A stretch of DNA of 64,000 nt from Roseovarius sp. 217 (GTDB taxonomy: Bacteria; Pseudomonadota; Alphaproteobacteria; Rhodobacterales; Rhodobacteraceae): contig NZ_CH902584.1 in NCBI RefSeq assembly GCF_000152845.1, positions 3,327,562 through 3,391,561 on the forward strand, read 5' to 3'. Every line of letters starts with the position of its first letter. The stretch's first letter is position 1. The position numbers and the translations under genes are program-made. Shown here piece by piece: positions 34,869-43,862 of this stretch. A model generated the notes under the pieces. That model was not told where the DNA came from. It made no database searches and saw nothing but the letters and a program-made list of their open reading frames with translations.

Positions 34869-35546
34869 TCACGCCATCCGTTCGACCGTTTGATACGCCT
34901 TCTTACGGTTCTTGGCGAAGCCGAACTTCTTCTTCCGCCCGGTCGCCGTCGAGGTGATGAGCCGGAACGACACATCCGTGTGCCGCATCGCAATGGCATG
35001 AAACAACCCGGCCCACCAATCCGGTGACTTGACCGTGCAATGCACATTCTGTCCGTTGGGCAGCACCTTGACCGCCGGGTAGCACGCGACATTGGCATAG
35101 AGAAACTTGCGCGCATAGCTGAACATCTCGTCCACGATCCACGGCACATCCGGTGTGGTGATATGCTCCAGAACATCGGTGCAGATCACGCCGTCATATT
35201 GGCTATCGGGCAGATCCTTGAACGGCTCATGCCCCGGATCGTAACAGCGGATGTCGCTGATCCCCCAATAATCCTGAATGCTGCTGGCCGTGTCGCCATT
35301 CGACAGGGCGATGTTGCGCTGGTCATAGCCAGCACCTTTGCCTGCCCCATAGTCGAGAATACTGCGCGCGCCCGTCCGGTCGATCATCTCCTTGATGCCC
35401 GGCGTGTGCCGGATCAGCATCTTGCCCGGAAATGTATCCTTGCCAGATTTCTTGGCGATACTTTCGCCTTCGGTATGCAGCGTCTCGTACATGGCAACCA
35501 TGTCAAGGTATTCAGGGCTGGGGTTGCCACGCGCATATGCCGTCAT
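34869..35546 (-). CDS. Class I SAM-dependent methyltransferase
   Basis: A 225-residue protein with a Rossmann methyltransferase core: the glycine motif DYGAGKGAGYD (about 61-71) and the acidic motif VICTDVLEHI. The N-terminal TAYARGNPSPEYLDMVAMYETLHTEG and the C-terminal basic tail are not family-diagnostic. It lies 33 bases upstream of the OafA-like gene on the same strand and is probably the first gene of that run. It may methylate a sugar or head group of the locus product. The acceptor is unknown. Confidence 0.8.
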   Translation of the reverse strand: MTAYARGNPSPEYLDMVAMYETLHTEGESIAKKSGKDTFPGKMLIRHTPGIKEMIDRTGARSILDYGAGKGAGYDQRNIALSNGDTASSIQDYWGISDIRCYDPGHEPFKDLPDSQYDGVICTDVLEHITTPDVPWIVDEMFSYARKFLYANVACYPAVKVLPNGQNVHCTVKSPDWWAGLFHAIAMRHTDVSFRLITSTATGRKKKFGFAKNRKKAYQTVERMA

Positions 35547-35959
35547 TGGGACTTCCGTTCTTGCAAAAATAGGGTCTGTTTACCGATTTGACGCTCTCAT
35601 AGAGATTAAATGCGGACGTTTCGACATGAAAATCGTTCAAGGGGGCCTGAAAGCGGCAAAAGACCGCTATCTTCCGCTTCATCCCGTCAAACCCGGATGG
35701 TCCAGAGGGCATGGCCACGATCGGCCACCACAGTGGGTGAAGCCATGAAGTGCGCTTCAGAATCCACTCACTTTTATAGAGAAGCTTTCTAGGCAACTCT
35801 TCTTAAAGTAGTATTCTGAAACTCCAGATTAATTCCTTCCGTTTCCCAAAAACTTTGCACGGTTCTTGCACGAGCATCTGAGACACAGGGCAAATTAACC
35901 AATAGGCCTTTGTTTTTTCGAAATACTTTCCAAGTCTACGTCTGGACGGACTCCGATCA
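35547..35959. other. Divergent intergenic region before the GH/RTX gene
   Basis: 413 bases between the leftward methyltransferase and the rightward GH/RTX gene. Part (35760-35940) is AT-rich with tracts such as TTTTATAGAGAAGC and TTTGTTTTTTCGAAATAC, suited to promoters. No convincing gene is seen; short leftward frames lack ribosome sites and known motifs. Confidence 0.4.
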
Positions 35960-38872
35960 ATGCTGCATATTGTTGACCAAACAGATGAGACGTCAAGGAC
36001 CGAAATCTCCTCAGAGATGTTTGGTGCCAATCTCACGCTTACCACGGATGTATCCTTACGGCAGGACGTCCTTGATCGGTTTGGCGAGGCCGGAATCACC
36101 AATCTCAGGTATCCCGGCGGCACGATCACCGAAACCCATTTCGATATTTCGGATATCGCGGGCGGAAGCCATAACCGGATGGTCGGATCCTACGAGAACT
36201 CCGGCGATCTGGACTTGATCGCGTTTTCCGACTTCATGGATCTGGCCGCCTCACTCGGGACGAGCACGACGCTTGTCATTCCCACCTCTGTCGGCTTCAC
36301 GCAATCGGCGGGCGAGGCGCTCTTGGCCGGGACCTATGGAACCCGCAGTCTGTCCGCCGACTATCTCGCGGATGTGGCGGATTTCGTCGCCATGGCGATG
36401 CGAGAGGCCGGGGCCATGGGCGTGACCGTCGATGCCTTCGAAATCGGCAATGAATTCTGGGCATCGGGACGGATGACGGCGCAGGAATATGGCAATCTGG
36501 CCGCCGCCGTATCCCAAACCATCGAAACCACCTTGCTTGATCTTGGCCTTCACCGCGCCGATCAACCGGATATCGTGGTTCAGACCCTCAGTTCGGCCGG
36601 TCTTTTCTCGCCCAATGGCGATGGGATCCTTTACGTCGATGCAACCACGGGCTTCGTTTATGACCCGCAGCAAATCGGTGATGCGGGGATACCTCCCGTC
36701 GACCAGCTCACACAGGTGGTTGTCCCCTCTCAGGGCACGGCCCGCTCACAGAACATCGCCATCCTCTCGGCCTTTGCTCAGGACACCATACCCGTGAAAG
36801 AGGGCAACGGTACCCTTCTTTCCATGGACACATCCGACGCCGCCAATGCCATCGACGGGGTGAGCGAACATTATTACCTCGACGGCGGGTTCGATGCCGC
36901 CGACACCCAAGAGCAATTCGGCTTCAGCCAAATGCAATTCTGGCGCGACACCCTCGCAGGACGGGATCCGACCCTGCCGGAATTGGACTTTTACATCACC
37001 GAATGGAACGTGCGTCGAACCACGGAGGTTGACTACGGCAACAACCGTGGTCTCCAGCAGGCCGCGTTGAATGTCGAGATGTTCTACGAAATGGTGACAC
37101 ATGATGTCACAGTCGCACACTTCTGGCCGTCCTTGTTCGATGTCAGCCGCTCGGTGTCGTTGGTCTGTTTCTGTCGTGGCCATCTGACCACCGCAGGCGA
37201 GGCCTATTCCCAACTGACCCAGACGATCGGCATGACACCCTCGTTGGACTTTCGGGACGCAGGCAATGTGTCGATCCACGGATTTGAGGCCGGCCCGCAA
37301 GCCCTGTTCATCCTCTCGGAACGCAGCGGAACCGAAAACACCCTGACGCTGGATTTCAGCGCCGTGCGTGATCCGTTGGATACCCTTTACCGGGTGTCTT
37401 GGTCCGAACTTTGGGACGGCGGGGCAGGGGGTCAGGATGAAGCGGCGGCCCAGGTCGTGATCGAGACAGACCTGATAGATCTCGTCAGTGCCCAAGAACT
37501 GGACGCTTTTCTGCTCACCATGCAGGCCTGGTCACTGGTCTATTTGAACGTCGAGGCTGTGACCGATGGCATCGCGGCCAGCATCGGCACCGCACGCCGG
37601 GTCGTGTCGGTCGTCACAGGGGATGACGCTCTCAGCCTCGGAGACATACCCGGCGAAGAGACGCACCATACGCAAATTCTCACACCGCGTTTCATCCTCA
37701 ACGGTGGGCAGGGCGATGATACCCTTCTTGGCGGCGCGGGCGATGATCTGCTTGACGGGGGCGCGGGCGATGACGTGATCCGGGGGGATCTCGGCGACGA
37801 TGCGGCAGTCTTCGACACGATCACACGCGCCTCGGCCGCGTTCAGCCTTACGAGCGAAGGGCTATGGGTCGTCTCCGCGCTTGGCACAGATGAACTGATC
37901 GGCGTGGAATGGATCGAGTTCTCCGACCAGAGGCTGCGCGTGGCTGATGTTATGGTGGAAATTCTGGACGACCCCGATGTCTTTGCCGTTGCCCTTGTGC
38001 AAGGCAGTATCCTCATCGGCACCGATCACAACGACACGCTGCTCGGTCAGGCGGGTGCAGACATGTTGTCGGGCGGCCTTGGGCACGACCATCTCGAGGG
38101 CGGCGGTGGCAATGATTCCATATCAGCCTCGGACGGGGATGATCTGGTCGATGCGGGCCCGGGTAGAGATTTCATTGGCGGCGGTCCGGGCAACGATACG
38201 ATCGACGGCGGTGAGGGCGACGATGTGATCGGCGCGGGCTTTGGCGACGACAGCGCTTTGGGCGGCAATGGCAATGACGTGGTTGCAGGCGGCGCCGGCA
38301 ACGACATGCTTGCGGGCGGGGCTGGCAATGACAGCATCTCGGGCAGCTTTGGCAACGACCTGATCTTCGGCAACGGCGACGATGACGACATCGGCGGCGG
38401 CGCAGGCCGTGATACGATCAACGCGGGGGCGGGACACGACAACGTGGGCGGCGGCGAGGGCGATGACGACATCTTGGGCGGCGACGGCAATGATTTTCTG
38501 GCCGGGGGTGGCCGTGACGATCTGATCGACGGCGGCACCGGCGACGATACGATCAACGGCGGGGCTGGCAACGATCTTATGATGGGCGGCGCAGGCGCGG
38601 ATCAATTCGTCTTCTCCGCCTTTTTCAACGGTGAGCGCGACGTGATCCCCGATTTCAAAGATGGCGTCGACCGCCTGTTCATCCGGATCGTCAATCCGGC
38701 AACGGGCGAGGCAAACATTATCAACAACGGCAACGGAATTGCCGGGTTTGTCGAGGCTTTGGGTATCGTCGACACGGCGGCGGGCGCGGAAATGACCGTG
38801 AACGGCAACACGATCCTCGTTGAGGGGATCACGGCGGCGCAACTCACCTCGGACGATTTTCTCTTCCTCTGA
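35960..38872 (+). CDS. Secreted clan GH-A glycoside-hydrolase-like domain fused to RTX calcium-binding repeats
   Basis: A 970-residue two-part protein. Residues 1-~560 form a (beta/alpha)8-type hydrolase region: RYPGG near 51-55, EIGNEF with Glu165 as likely acid/base, and FYITEWN with Glu348 as likely nucleophile, the arrangement of clan GH-A families such as GH39, GH51 or GH79. Residues about 580-880 are some twenty GGxGxDxxx nonapeptides that bind calcium and fold after secretion. The end (ADQFVFSAF...DFKDGVDRLFI) is the usual RTX cap. There is no N-terminal signal peptide, so export by a type I system using a C-terminal signal is expected; no such exporter is in the window. The start has only a weak ribosome site. 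Likely a secreted polysaccharide hydrolase or adhesin; substrate unknown. Confidence 0.82.
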   Translation: MLHIVDQTDETSRTEISSEMFGANLTLTTDVSLRQDVLDRFGEAGITNLRYPGGTITETHFDISDIAGGSHNRMVGSYENSGDLDLIAFSDFMDLAASLGTSTTLVIPTSVGFTQSAGEALLAGTYGTRSLSADYLADVADFVAMAMREAGAMGVTVDAFEIGNEFWASGRMTAQEYGNLAAAVSQTIETTLLDLGLHRADQPDIVVQTLSSAGLFSPNGDGILYVDATTGFVYDPQQIGDAGIPPVDQLTQVVVPSQGTARSQNIAILSAFAQDTIPVKEGNGTLLSMDTSDAANAIDGVSEHYYLDGGFDAADTQEQFGFSQMQFWRDTLAGRDPTLPELDFYITEWNVRRTTEVDYGNNRGLQQAALNVEMFYEMVTHDVTVAHFWPSLFDVSRSVSLVCFCRGHLTTAGEAYSQLTQTIGMTPSLDFRDAGNVSIHGFEAGPQALFILSERSGTENTLTLDFSAVRDPLDTLYRVSWSELWDGGAGGQDEAAAQVVIETDLIDLVSAQELDAFLLTMQAWSLVYLNVEAVTDGIAASIGTARRVVSVVTGDDALSLGDIPGEETHHTQILTPRFILNGGQGDDTLLGGAGDDLLDGGAGDDVIRGDLGDDAAVFDTITRASAAFSLTSEGLWVVSALGTDELIGVEWIEFSDQRLRVADVMVEILDDPDVFAVALVQGSILIGTDHNDTLLGQAGADMLSGGLGHDHLEGGGGNDSISASDGDDLVDAGPGRDFIGGGPGNDTIDGGEGDDVIGAGFGDDSALGGNGNDVVAGGAGNDMLAGGAGNDSISGSFGNDLIFGNGDDDDIGGGAGRDTINAGAGHDNVGGGEGDDDILGGDGNDFLAGGGRDDLIDGGTGDDTINGGAGNDLMMGGAGADQFVFSAFFNGERDVIPDFKDGVDRLFIRIVNPATGEANIINNGNGIAGFVEALGIVDTAAGAEMTVNGNTILVEGITAAQLTSDDFLFL
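37700..38605 (+). repeat. RTX nonapeptide-coding repeat array
   Basis: Degenerate 27-base units coding GGxGxDxxx (for example GGAGNDMLA, GGEGDDVIG). The array is interrupted at about 37790-38020 by non-repetitive sequence, giving a short first block and a long second block. It is coding, not a CRISPR or satellite. Confidence 0.85.
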
Positions 38873-38907
38873 TCTCATGCGGATATGTTTGCGAGCCCGA
38901 AAAAGCA

Positions 38908-39828
38908 CTACGCACCCGCGTCGCGCAGGGTGAGATCGTGCAAACTCGCCTTCAGACGCGGAGCCGCAAAATCGAGAAAGGCGCGGATCTTGGGCGCAAC
39001 CAACCGCGTCTCGGGATAGACCAGATGCACCGGCTGCGGTGGCAGGGTATAGGCTTGCAACACCGGCACCAACCGGCCCGCGTGGATCAGATCGGCCACC
39101 ATATAGGATAGCGCAATCGTAATGCCGTGCCCCAGCACAGCCGCTTCGATCGCCGTCGCGGCATCATTGATCTCAAAACGCGGATGCAGCGCCACGGACC
39201 CGATTTTCGAGCCGTTGACATAGCGCCACTCGCGATTTGGCATCAACCCGGTAAATCCCACCACCGCATGGTCCCGCAGGTCCGCCGGGGTCATCGGCAC
39301 GCCGCGCGCCACAAGATACGCCGGACTCGCCACCAGAATCCTGTGAACGGTCCCGACCTTGCGGGCCATCAGCCCGGAATCCGGCAGCGGCCCGATACGC
39401 GCCGCGACATCGACCCCTTCCTCGACCAGATTGACCACCCGGTCGAGCAAAAGCACCGACACGGTCACACGCGGATACAGTGCCAGAAATTCGCAGACCA
39501 GCGGCGCCAGCGCCGCCCGCCCGAATGTGACCGAGGCCGTGACCGTCAGATGGCCCTGCGGCGTGGCGGCCTCTCCCAGCGCCTCGCGCTCCGCACTCTC
39601 CAGATCACTGACAACGCGCCGCGCCGACTCCAGAAACCGCCGACCGACATCGGTGATCGTGACGCTGCGCGTGGTGCGATTGAACACCCTCGCACCCAGC
39701 CGATCCTCAAGTGCGGCAACGGCCCGCGTCACCGCAGGCGGCGACAGACGCAACCGCGTTGCGGCCCGTGCAAAACTGCCTGCCTCCGCCACGGCGATAA
39801 AGACTTCGATCTCATGCAAGCGGTTCAT
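38908..39828 (-). CDS. LysR-family transcriptional regulator
   Basis: A 306-residue LysR protein: N-terminal helix-turn-helix (1-60, MNRLHEIEVFIAVAEAGSFARAATRLRLSPPAVTRAVAALE) and a periplasmic-binding-protein-like effector domain (about 90-295). The helix-turn-helix style resembles the AaeR/DsdC-like group that often controls quinone, aldehyde or oxidative-stress genes. It reads away from the AhpD-like gene across a 126-base AT-rich gap, so it most likely controls that gene and the two behind it. The effector is unknown. Confidence 0.93.
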   Translation of the reverse strand: MNRLHEIEVFIAVAEAGSFARAATRLRLSPPAVTRAVAALEDRLGARVFNRTTRSVTITDVGRRFLESARRVVSDLESAEREALGEAATPQGHLTVTASVTFGRAALAPLVCEFLALYPRVTVSVLLLDRVVNLVEEGVDVAARIGPLPDSGLMARKVGTVHRILVASPAYLVARGVPMTPADLRDHAVVGFTGLMPNREWRYVNGSKIGSVALHPRFEINDAATAIEAAVLGHGITIALSYMVADLIHAGRLVPVLQAYTLPPQPVHLVYPETRLVAPKIRAFLDFAAPRLKASLHDLTLRDAGA

Positions 39829-39954
39829 AAATTATTACTCCTAGAGAAATAAAGTATTCCACATTTCATCTATTCTTTCAAATACCAATCTGCACCAAAT
39901 TACCGCCATGCAGTGCAGGATCGCATTGCCCCTCAGACAAAAGGACGCCGCAAT
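39829..39954. promoter_or_regulatory. Divergent promoter between LysR regulator and AhpD-like gene
   Basis: 126 bases, AT-rich at 39830-39895 (ATTATTACTCCTAGAGAAAT, AAAGTATTCC, TATTCTTTCAAATACC), with several T-N11-A arrangements suited to LysR binding. No single box can be chosen. Confidence 0.45.
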
Positions 39955-40500
39955 ATGGCCCGTGTATCCGTCATCGACCCGCAAACCGCCACCGGAGACG
40001 CCAAGGCGCTGCTAGACGCGGTGCACTCCGCGCTTGGCATGGTGCCCAATTTCATCCGGGTTCTCGCCAATTCCCCCGCGGCGCTTCAGGCCTTTCTCGG
40101 TCTGCATGGCATAGCCGGGGCAGGGGTGCTCGATCCCTTGACCCGCGAACGCATCGCTCTTGCGGTGGCCGAGCAGAACGGCTGTCAGTATTGCGTCTCC
40201 GCCCATACCGCGATTGGCCGCAAGGCAGGGCTGGATGCGGATGAGATGCTGGCCAACCGCGCAGGCCGCTCGGCGGATGCCAAGGCCGAGGCAGCGCTCA
40301 CCTTCGCCCGCGCGCTCGTCGAACATTCCGGACAAGTCAGCCAAAGCGAATTCGCCGCCCTGCGCGCAGCGGAGCATTCCGACGCCGAGATCATCGAGAT
40401 CATCACCCATGTCGCGATGAACATCTTTACCAACCTCTTGGGCAAGGCCACGCAGGTCGAGATTGACTTTCCAACGGTTGCCTTGCGCACTGCCGCCTGA
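39955..40500 (+). CDS. AhpD-like / carboxymuconolactone decarboxylase family protein
   Basis: A 181-residue all-helical protein with the peroxidase-type motif [12 protein letters not shown], i.e. Glu, a C-x-x-C pair and His, as in AhpD-like alkyl hydroperoxidases. The opening [20 protein letters not shown] and [13 protein letters not shown] are typical of peroxidase-related family members. The ATG at 39955 has AAGGA upstream; a longer frame starting earlier is unlikely. As first gene after a LysR regulator, and followed by an NTF2-like and a flavin-binding-type protein, it probably belongs to a small redox-stress or detoxification operon. Confidence 0.87.
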   Translation: MARVSVIDPQTATGDAKALLDAVHSALGMVPNFIRVLANSPAALQAFLGLHGIAGAGVLDPLTRERIALAVAEQNGCQYCVSAHTAIGRKAGLDADEMLANRAGRSADAKAEAALTFARALVEHSGQVSQSEFAALRAAEHSDAEIIEIITHVAMNIFTNLLGKATQVEIDFPTVALRTAA

Positions 40501-40555
40501 AACAATCTTGTGGCGCGGCCCTCCGCCGCGTCACATCCCCCGATCGGAGAGCCCT

Positions 40556-41029
40556 ATGACCCAAGACACCCGTCCGCCCCTTCCGCCCTTCACCCATGCC
40601 ACCGCCACCCAAAAGGTCCGCATGGCCGAGGATGGCTGGAACAGCCGCGATCCCGAACGTGTTGCGCTGGCCTACACACCCGACAGCCGCTGGCGCAACC
40701 GCGCCGAATTCCCCGCGGGCCGGGACGAGATCAAGGTCTTTCTGACACGCAAGTGGACCCGCGAACTCGACTATCGCCTGATCAAGGAGCTTTGGGCCTT
40801 TGCCGACACGCGCATCGCCGTGCGCTTTGCCTATGAATGGCGCGACGATGCCGGCAACTGGTTTCGCAGCCATGGCAATGAGAATTGGGACTTCGACGAG
40901 GCAGGCCTCATGCGCCTGCGCTTTGCCAGCATCAATGATCAACCAATCCAAGAGAGCGCCCGCAAATTCCACTGGCCACAGGGACCACGCCCCGCCGATC
41001 ACCCTGGCCTGTCCGATCTAGGCCTTTGA
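40556..41029 (+). CDS. NTF2-like (SnoaL/DUF1348 type) small protein
   Basis: A 157-residue cone-shaped-fold protein with the DUF1348 pattern [34 protein letters not shown]. The later [26 protein letters not shown] is also highly typical. The ATG at 40556 follows GGAGA. Members are small enzymes or binding proteins of unknown or varied activity. It lies between the AhpD-like and PPOX-like genes, and this trio recurs as a probable stress-response set under LysR control. No catalytic role can be assigned. Confidence 0.85.
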   Translation: MTQDTRPPLPPFTHATATQKVRMAEDGWNSRDPERVALAYTPDSRWRNRAEFPAGRDEIKVFLTRKWTRELDYRLIKELWAFADTRIAVRFAYEWRDDAGNWFRSHGNENWDFDEAGLMRLRFASINDQPIQESARKFHWPQGPRPADHPGLSDLGL

Positions 41030-41043
41030 CCCCAGAGGATGCC

Positions 41044-41652
41044 ATGCCCCATCATTTCGCCGATATCGCCTTCACCCCATCGGTCATAAAACTGCAAGAG
41101 TTGCAAGGCAGCCGCACATCCTACGCGCGAATGCAGCATCAGCCCGATGCGGTGAACCAGCACCTGACCGAACACGAGGCCGGTTTCATCGCGGCGCGTG
41201 ACTCATTCTACATGGCCACGGTCACCGAAACCGGCTGGCCCTATATCCAGCATCGCGGCGGCCCGCTTGGCTTTATGCGCGTGCTGGACAGCCGCACGCT
41301 GGGTTTTGCCGATTTTCGCGGCAATCGCCAATATATCAGCCTCGGCAACCTGAGCACGGACGATCGCGTGTCGATGTTCTTCATGGACTACCCTAACCGC
41401 ACCCGGCTGAAACTCTTTGGCCGCGCCCGCGTCATCGACCCCGAGGATCAGGCAACACTTGCACAACTGGAAATGCCCGATTACCGCGCCCGGATCGAGC
41501 GGGGGTTTCTGATCACGGTCGAAGGCTTCGACTGGAACTGCCCGCAACATATCACCCCACGCCACAGCGCCGCTGAGGTGCAGGCGCTCACCACACCTCT
41601 TCTCGCCCGCATTGCTGACCTTGAAGAGGCCTTGATCACACGCCCCGCCTGA
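41044..41652 (+). CDS. Pyridoxamine 5'-phosphate oxidase-like flavin-binding protein
   Basis: A 202-residue split-barrel protein of the PPOX family (SFYMATVTETGWPYIQHRGGPLGFMRVLDSRTLGFADFRGNRQYISLGNL). Such proteins bind FMN or F420 and reduce or oxidise small molecules. It has the DYPNRTRLKLFGRARVID stretch of the family. The ATG at 41044, with AGAGG before it, is chosen over an overlapping upstream TTG. It is the third gene of the LysR-linked operon. The substrate is unknown; a role in quinone or reactive-compound reduction is a fair guess. Confidence 0.87.
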   Translation: MPHHFADIAFTPSVIKLQELQGSRTSYARMQHQPDAVNQHLTEHEAGFIAARDSFYMATVTETGWPYIQHRGGPLGFMRVLDSRTLGFADFRGNRQYISLGNLSTDDRVSMFFMDYPNRTRLKLFGRARVIDPEDQATLAQLEMPDYRARIERGFLITVEGFDWNCPQHITPRHSAAEVQALTTPLLARIADLEEALITRPA

Positions 41653-41659
41653 CGGCCGC

Positions 41660-42616
41660 TTACCGCGCCGCCAGATCCTCGAGCAAGAGGGCATACATCT
41701 CTTCCGCGCGCCGGATTCGGCTGGATTTGAGCGTGCGGTTCTCTACCCGAATGAGGGCCTCCACGCCGATAAAGAACGGCAGCCACAGCCACCGCTCGAT
41801 TTCGGTCAAGGCGAACACGTCGGCAAAGACCTCAAGACCCTCCGCATCCACCCCCAGATAGCGCCGCCCGGACGGGATCATGCCGCGTCGCCCCATATGC
41901 ACCAGAAACCGTGCAATATCCTTGCAGACGGGCATCCGCCCCGAGCCACCAGTGTCAATCCCCGTCAGCCGGTCAGATCCCAGAATAAGGTTGTTCGGGT
42001 GATAGTCGCCATGGCTGATCGCCACCCGCCAATCTGCGCCCTCCAAGGCCCGCGTCATGCTGCGCAGATGCGTCAGAATCGCCGCCTCGATCCGCCGTAG
42101 CCGCGCAAAGGGCTGTGTGCCCGCTGCGCGCTCCACTCTGGCCAACCACCCGGTCGCATTGCCCTCCTGCCAGCTTTCGCTGACCTCCGTGTATTGGCGC
42201 AGCCACTCGGCGACGGGGCGCAGATGCTGCGCGCGCGCGCCTACATCTTGCTGCCACAGATGTTCCAGCAAGGGGTCGCCTTCGACCCGTTCGATCACCA
42301 TCAACCCCGCATCGGGCAGGTGCAGGATCGGCTCTGCCACGCAATACCGCCCGGTCTGCATATGCGGCCAGATGCGTTGCAATTCGGCCCATTCCTTGGC
42401 CAACGCTTCGGAATATTTCGGCTCCACCAGCCGCGCCACCACCGCGCGCCCGTCCAAGCGCCCAGCAAGCACCGCGCGCTTCTCCGGCACGATCCGCAGC
42501 ACCTCGGAAATATCGAGCCCCGCCACCTCGGGATGCGCCGTCACAAGGGCCCGCAGGCGCGCATCCACGCGGCCAAGCACATCAAGATCAGGCAGGGGGG
42601 CGGCAGGCTCTGACAT
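41660..42616 (-). CDS. Aminoglycoside/choline-kinase-like phosphotransferase (APH family)
   Basis: A 318-residue protein with an APH-type kinase core: the catalytic loop ISHGDYHPNNLIL (HGD-x4-N) and a following IDTGGSG, in place of the usual IDW/IDFG metal loop. A start 24 bases upstream (GTG) is possible, but the ATG at 42616 follows GGGGGA. Natural substrates in the family include choline, homoserine, sugars and antibiotics. The neighbours (PPOX operon, xseB) do not indicate which. It converges with the PPOX gene, ending eight bases from it. Confidence 0.8.
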   Translation of the reverse strand: MSEPAAPLPDLDVLGRVDARLRALVTAHPEVAGLDISEVLRIVPEKRAVLAGRLDGRAVVARLVEPKYSEALAKEWAELQRIWPHMQTGRYCVAEPILHLPDAGLMVIERVEGDPLLEHLWQQDVGARAQHLRPVAEWLRQYTEVSESWQEGNATGWLARVERAAGTQPFARLRRIEAAILTHLRSMTRALEGADWRVAISHGDYHPNNLILGSDRLTGIDTGGSGRMPVCKDIARFLVHMGRRGMIPSGRRYLGVDAEGLEVFADVFALTEIERWLWLPFFIGVEALIRVENRTLKSSRIRRAEEMYALLLEDLAAR

Positions 42617-42718
42617 GGCTCGACTGTCCCCCAGCCGCACCGGGGCGTCAACCGAATTGCACCCCTCGCCGCACAGCCCTATGATCGGTGCTGAATTCCC
42701 GCGCAGAAGGACGCAGCC

Positions 42719-42961
42719 ATGACCGATATCCCCCCCTCCGAGATGACCTTTGAACAGGCAATGAAAGAGCTGGAGCAGGTCGTCGGGCGTCTCGAACGGG
42801 GCGATGTGGCGCTGGACGAGTCGATCACGCTCTATGAACGCGGCGCCAAACTCAAGAAACGCTGCGAGGAAAAACTGAAAGAAGCCGAGGAAAAAGTCGC
42901 CGCTATCACCCTCGACGCCGACGGCCAGCCCACCGGCACCAAGCCCGTCGACGGCCTCTGA
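42719..42961 (+). CDS. xseB: Exodeoxyribonuclease VII small subunit
   Basis: An 80-residue protein with the family pattern MTFEQAMKELEQVVGRLERGDVALDESITLYERGAKL. It is two helices that bind XseA to form exonuclease VII, which trims single-stranded DNA. It ends five bases before ispA, the standard arrangement xseB-ispA-dxs in proteobacteria. XseA is encoded elsewhere. Confidence 0.96.
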   Translation: MTDIPPSEMTFEQAMKELEQVVGRLERGDVALDESITLYERGAKLKKRCEEKLKEAEEKVAAITLDADGQPTGTKPVDGL

Positions 42962-42966
42962 CGCAG

Positions 42967-43830
42967 ATGCAGGCGCGACTTGCCGCCGAGGCCGAGGTCA
43001 TCCAAACGCATCTGACCCGCGTTCTGGCCCCCTTTGGCACCGGTCCCGTGGCCGAGGGCATGCGCTACGCCACGCAAGGCGGCAAACGCATCCGCGGCTT
43101 TCTGTTGATGGAAAGCGCGCGGCTGCATGCGGTGCCTGAGACATCTGCGCTTTGGCCCGCCACCGCCATCGAGGCCCTCCATGCCTATTCCCTCGTCCAT
43201 GACGATCTGCCCGCCATGGACAATGACGACCTGCGCCGGGGTCAGCCCACCGTGCATGTCAAATGGGACGAAGCGACCGCGATCCTCGTGGGCGACGCGC
43301 TGCAATCGCTGGCGTTTGAGCTGGTGGCGCATCCCGACTGCGGCCCGGCTGCGGTGCGCGCTGACCTCACACTGACCCTCGCCCGCGCCGCAGGCGGGCA
43401 GGGGATGGTGCTGGGTCAGGCGCTCGACATCGCCGCCGAGACCGCCACAACGCCGCTCAGCTTGGATGAGATCACCACCCTGCAGGCGGGCAAGACCGGC
43501 GCGCTCATTCTCTGGTCCGCCACAGCAGGCGCGCGCATGGCCATGGCCGACAGTGCCCCCCTCAGCACCTACGCCCGCGCGCTTGGCCTCGCCTTTCAGA
43601 TTCAGGACGATGTGATCGACGTGACCGGCGATGCCGCCGCCGCAGGCAAGGCGGTGGGCAAGGATGCCGCGGCGGGCAAGGCCACCTTTGTCTCGCTGCT
43701 CGGTCTTGAGGGCGCCCGCACCCGCGCGACAAGCCTTGTTGACGAGGCTTGCGACGCGCTATCTTGCTACGGGGCGCGCGCGGGTGCCTTGCGCGACCTT
43801 GCCCGCTTCGTTATCTCGCGCCAAAGCTAG
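42967..43830 (+). CDS. ispA: Farnesyl diphosphate synthase (polyprenyl synthetase family)
   Basis: A 287-residue all-helical prenyltransferase that builds farnesyl diphosphate (possibly geranylgeranyl) from IPP and DMAPP. The first aspartate-rich motif is [10 protein letters not shown] and the second DDVIDVTGD, with GGKRIRG near the N terminus. It lies between xseB and dxs, so the substrate-supply enzyme and the chain-builder of isoprenoid synthesis are co-expressed. Product length cannot be told from the sequence alone. Confidence 0.95.
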   Translation: MQARLAAEAEVIQTHLTRVLAPFGTGPVAEGMRYATQGGKRIRGFLLMESARLHAVPETSALWPATAIEALHAYSLVHDDLPAMDNDDLRRGQPTVHVKWDEATAILVGDALQSLAFELVAHPDCGPAAVRADLTLTLARAAGGQGMVLGQALDIAAETATTPLSLDEITTLQAGKTGALILWSATAGARMAMADSAPLSTYARALGLAFQIQDDVIDVTGDAAAAGKAVGKDAAAGKATFVSLLGLEGARTRATSLVDEACDALSCYGARAGALRDLARFVISRQS

Positions 43831-43862
43831 AATGTGCTGAAATTTCCCCACGGAGGGGCATG

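Noticed and set aside
35512..35796. Leftward frame in the gap before the GH/RTX gene
   Set aside because: Overlaps the methyltransferase start region and has no motif or ribosome site.
37700..38605. Repeat array that could look like a CRISPR or satellite
   Set aside because: Units are in frame and code GGxGxDxxx calcium-binding nonapeptides; there are no equal spacers.
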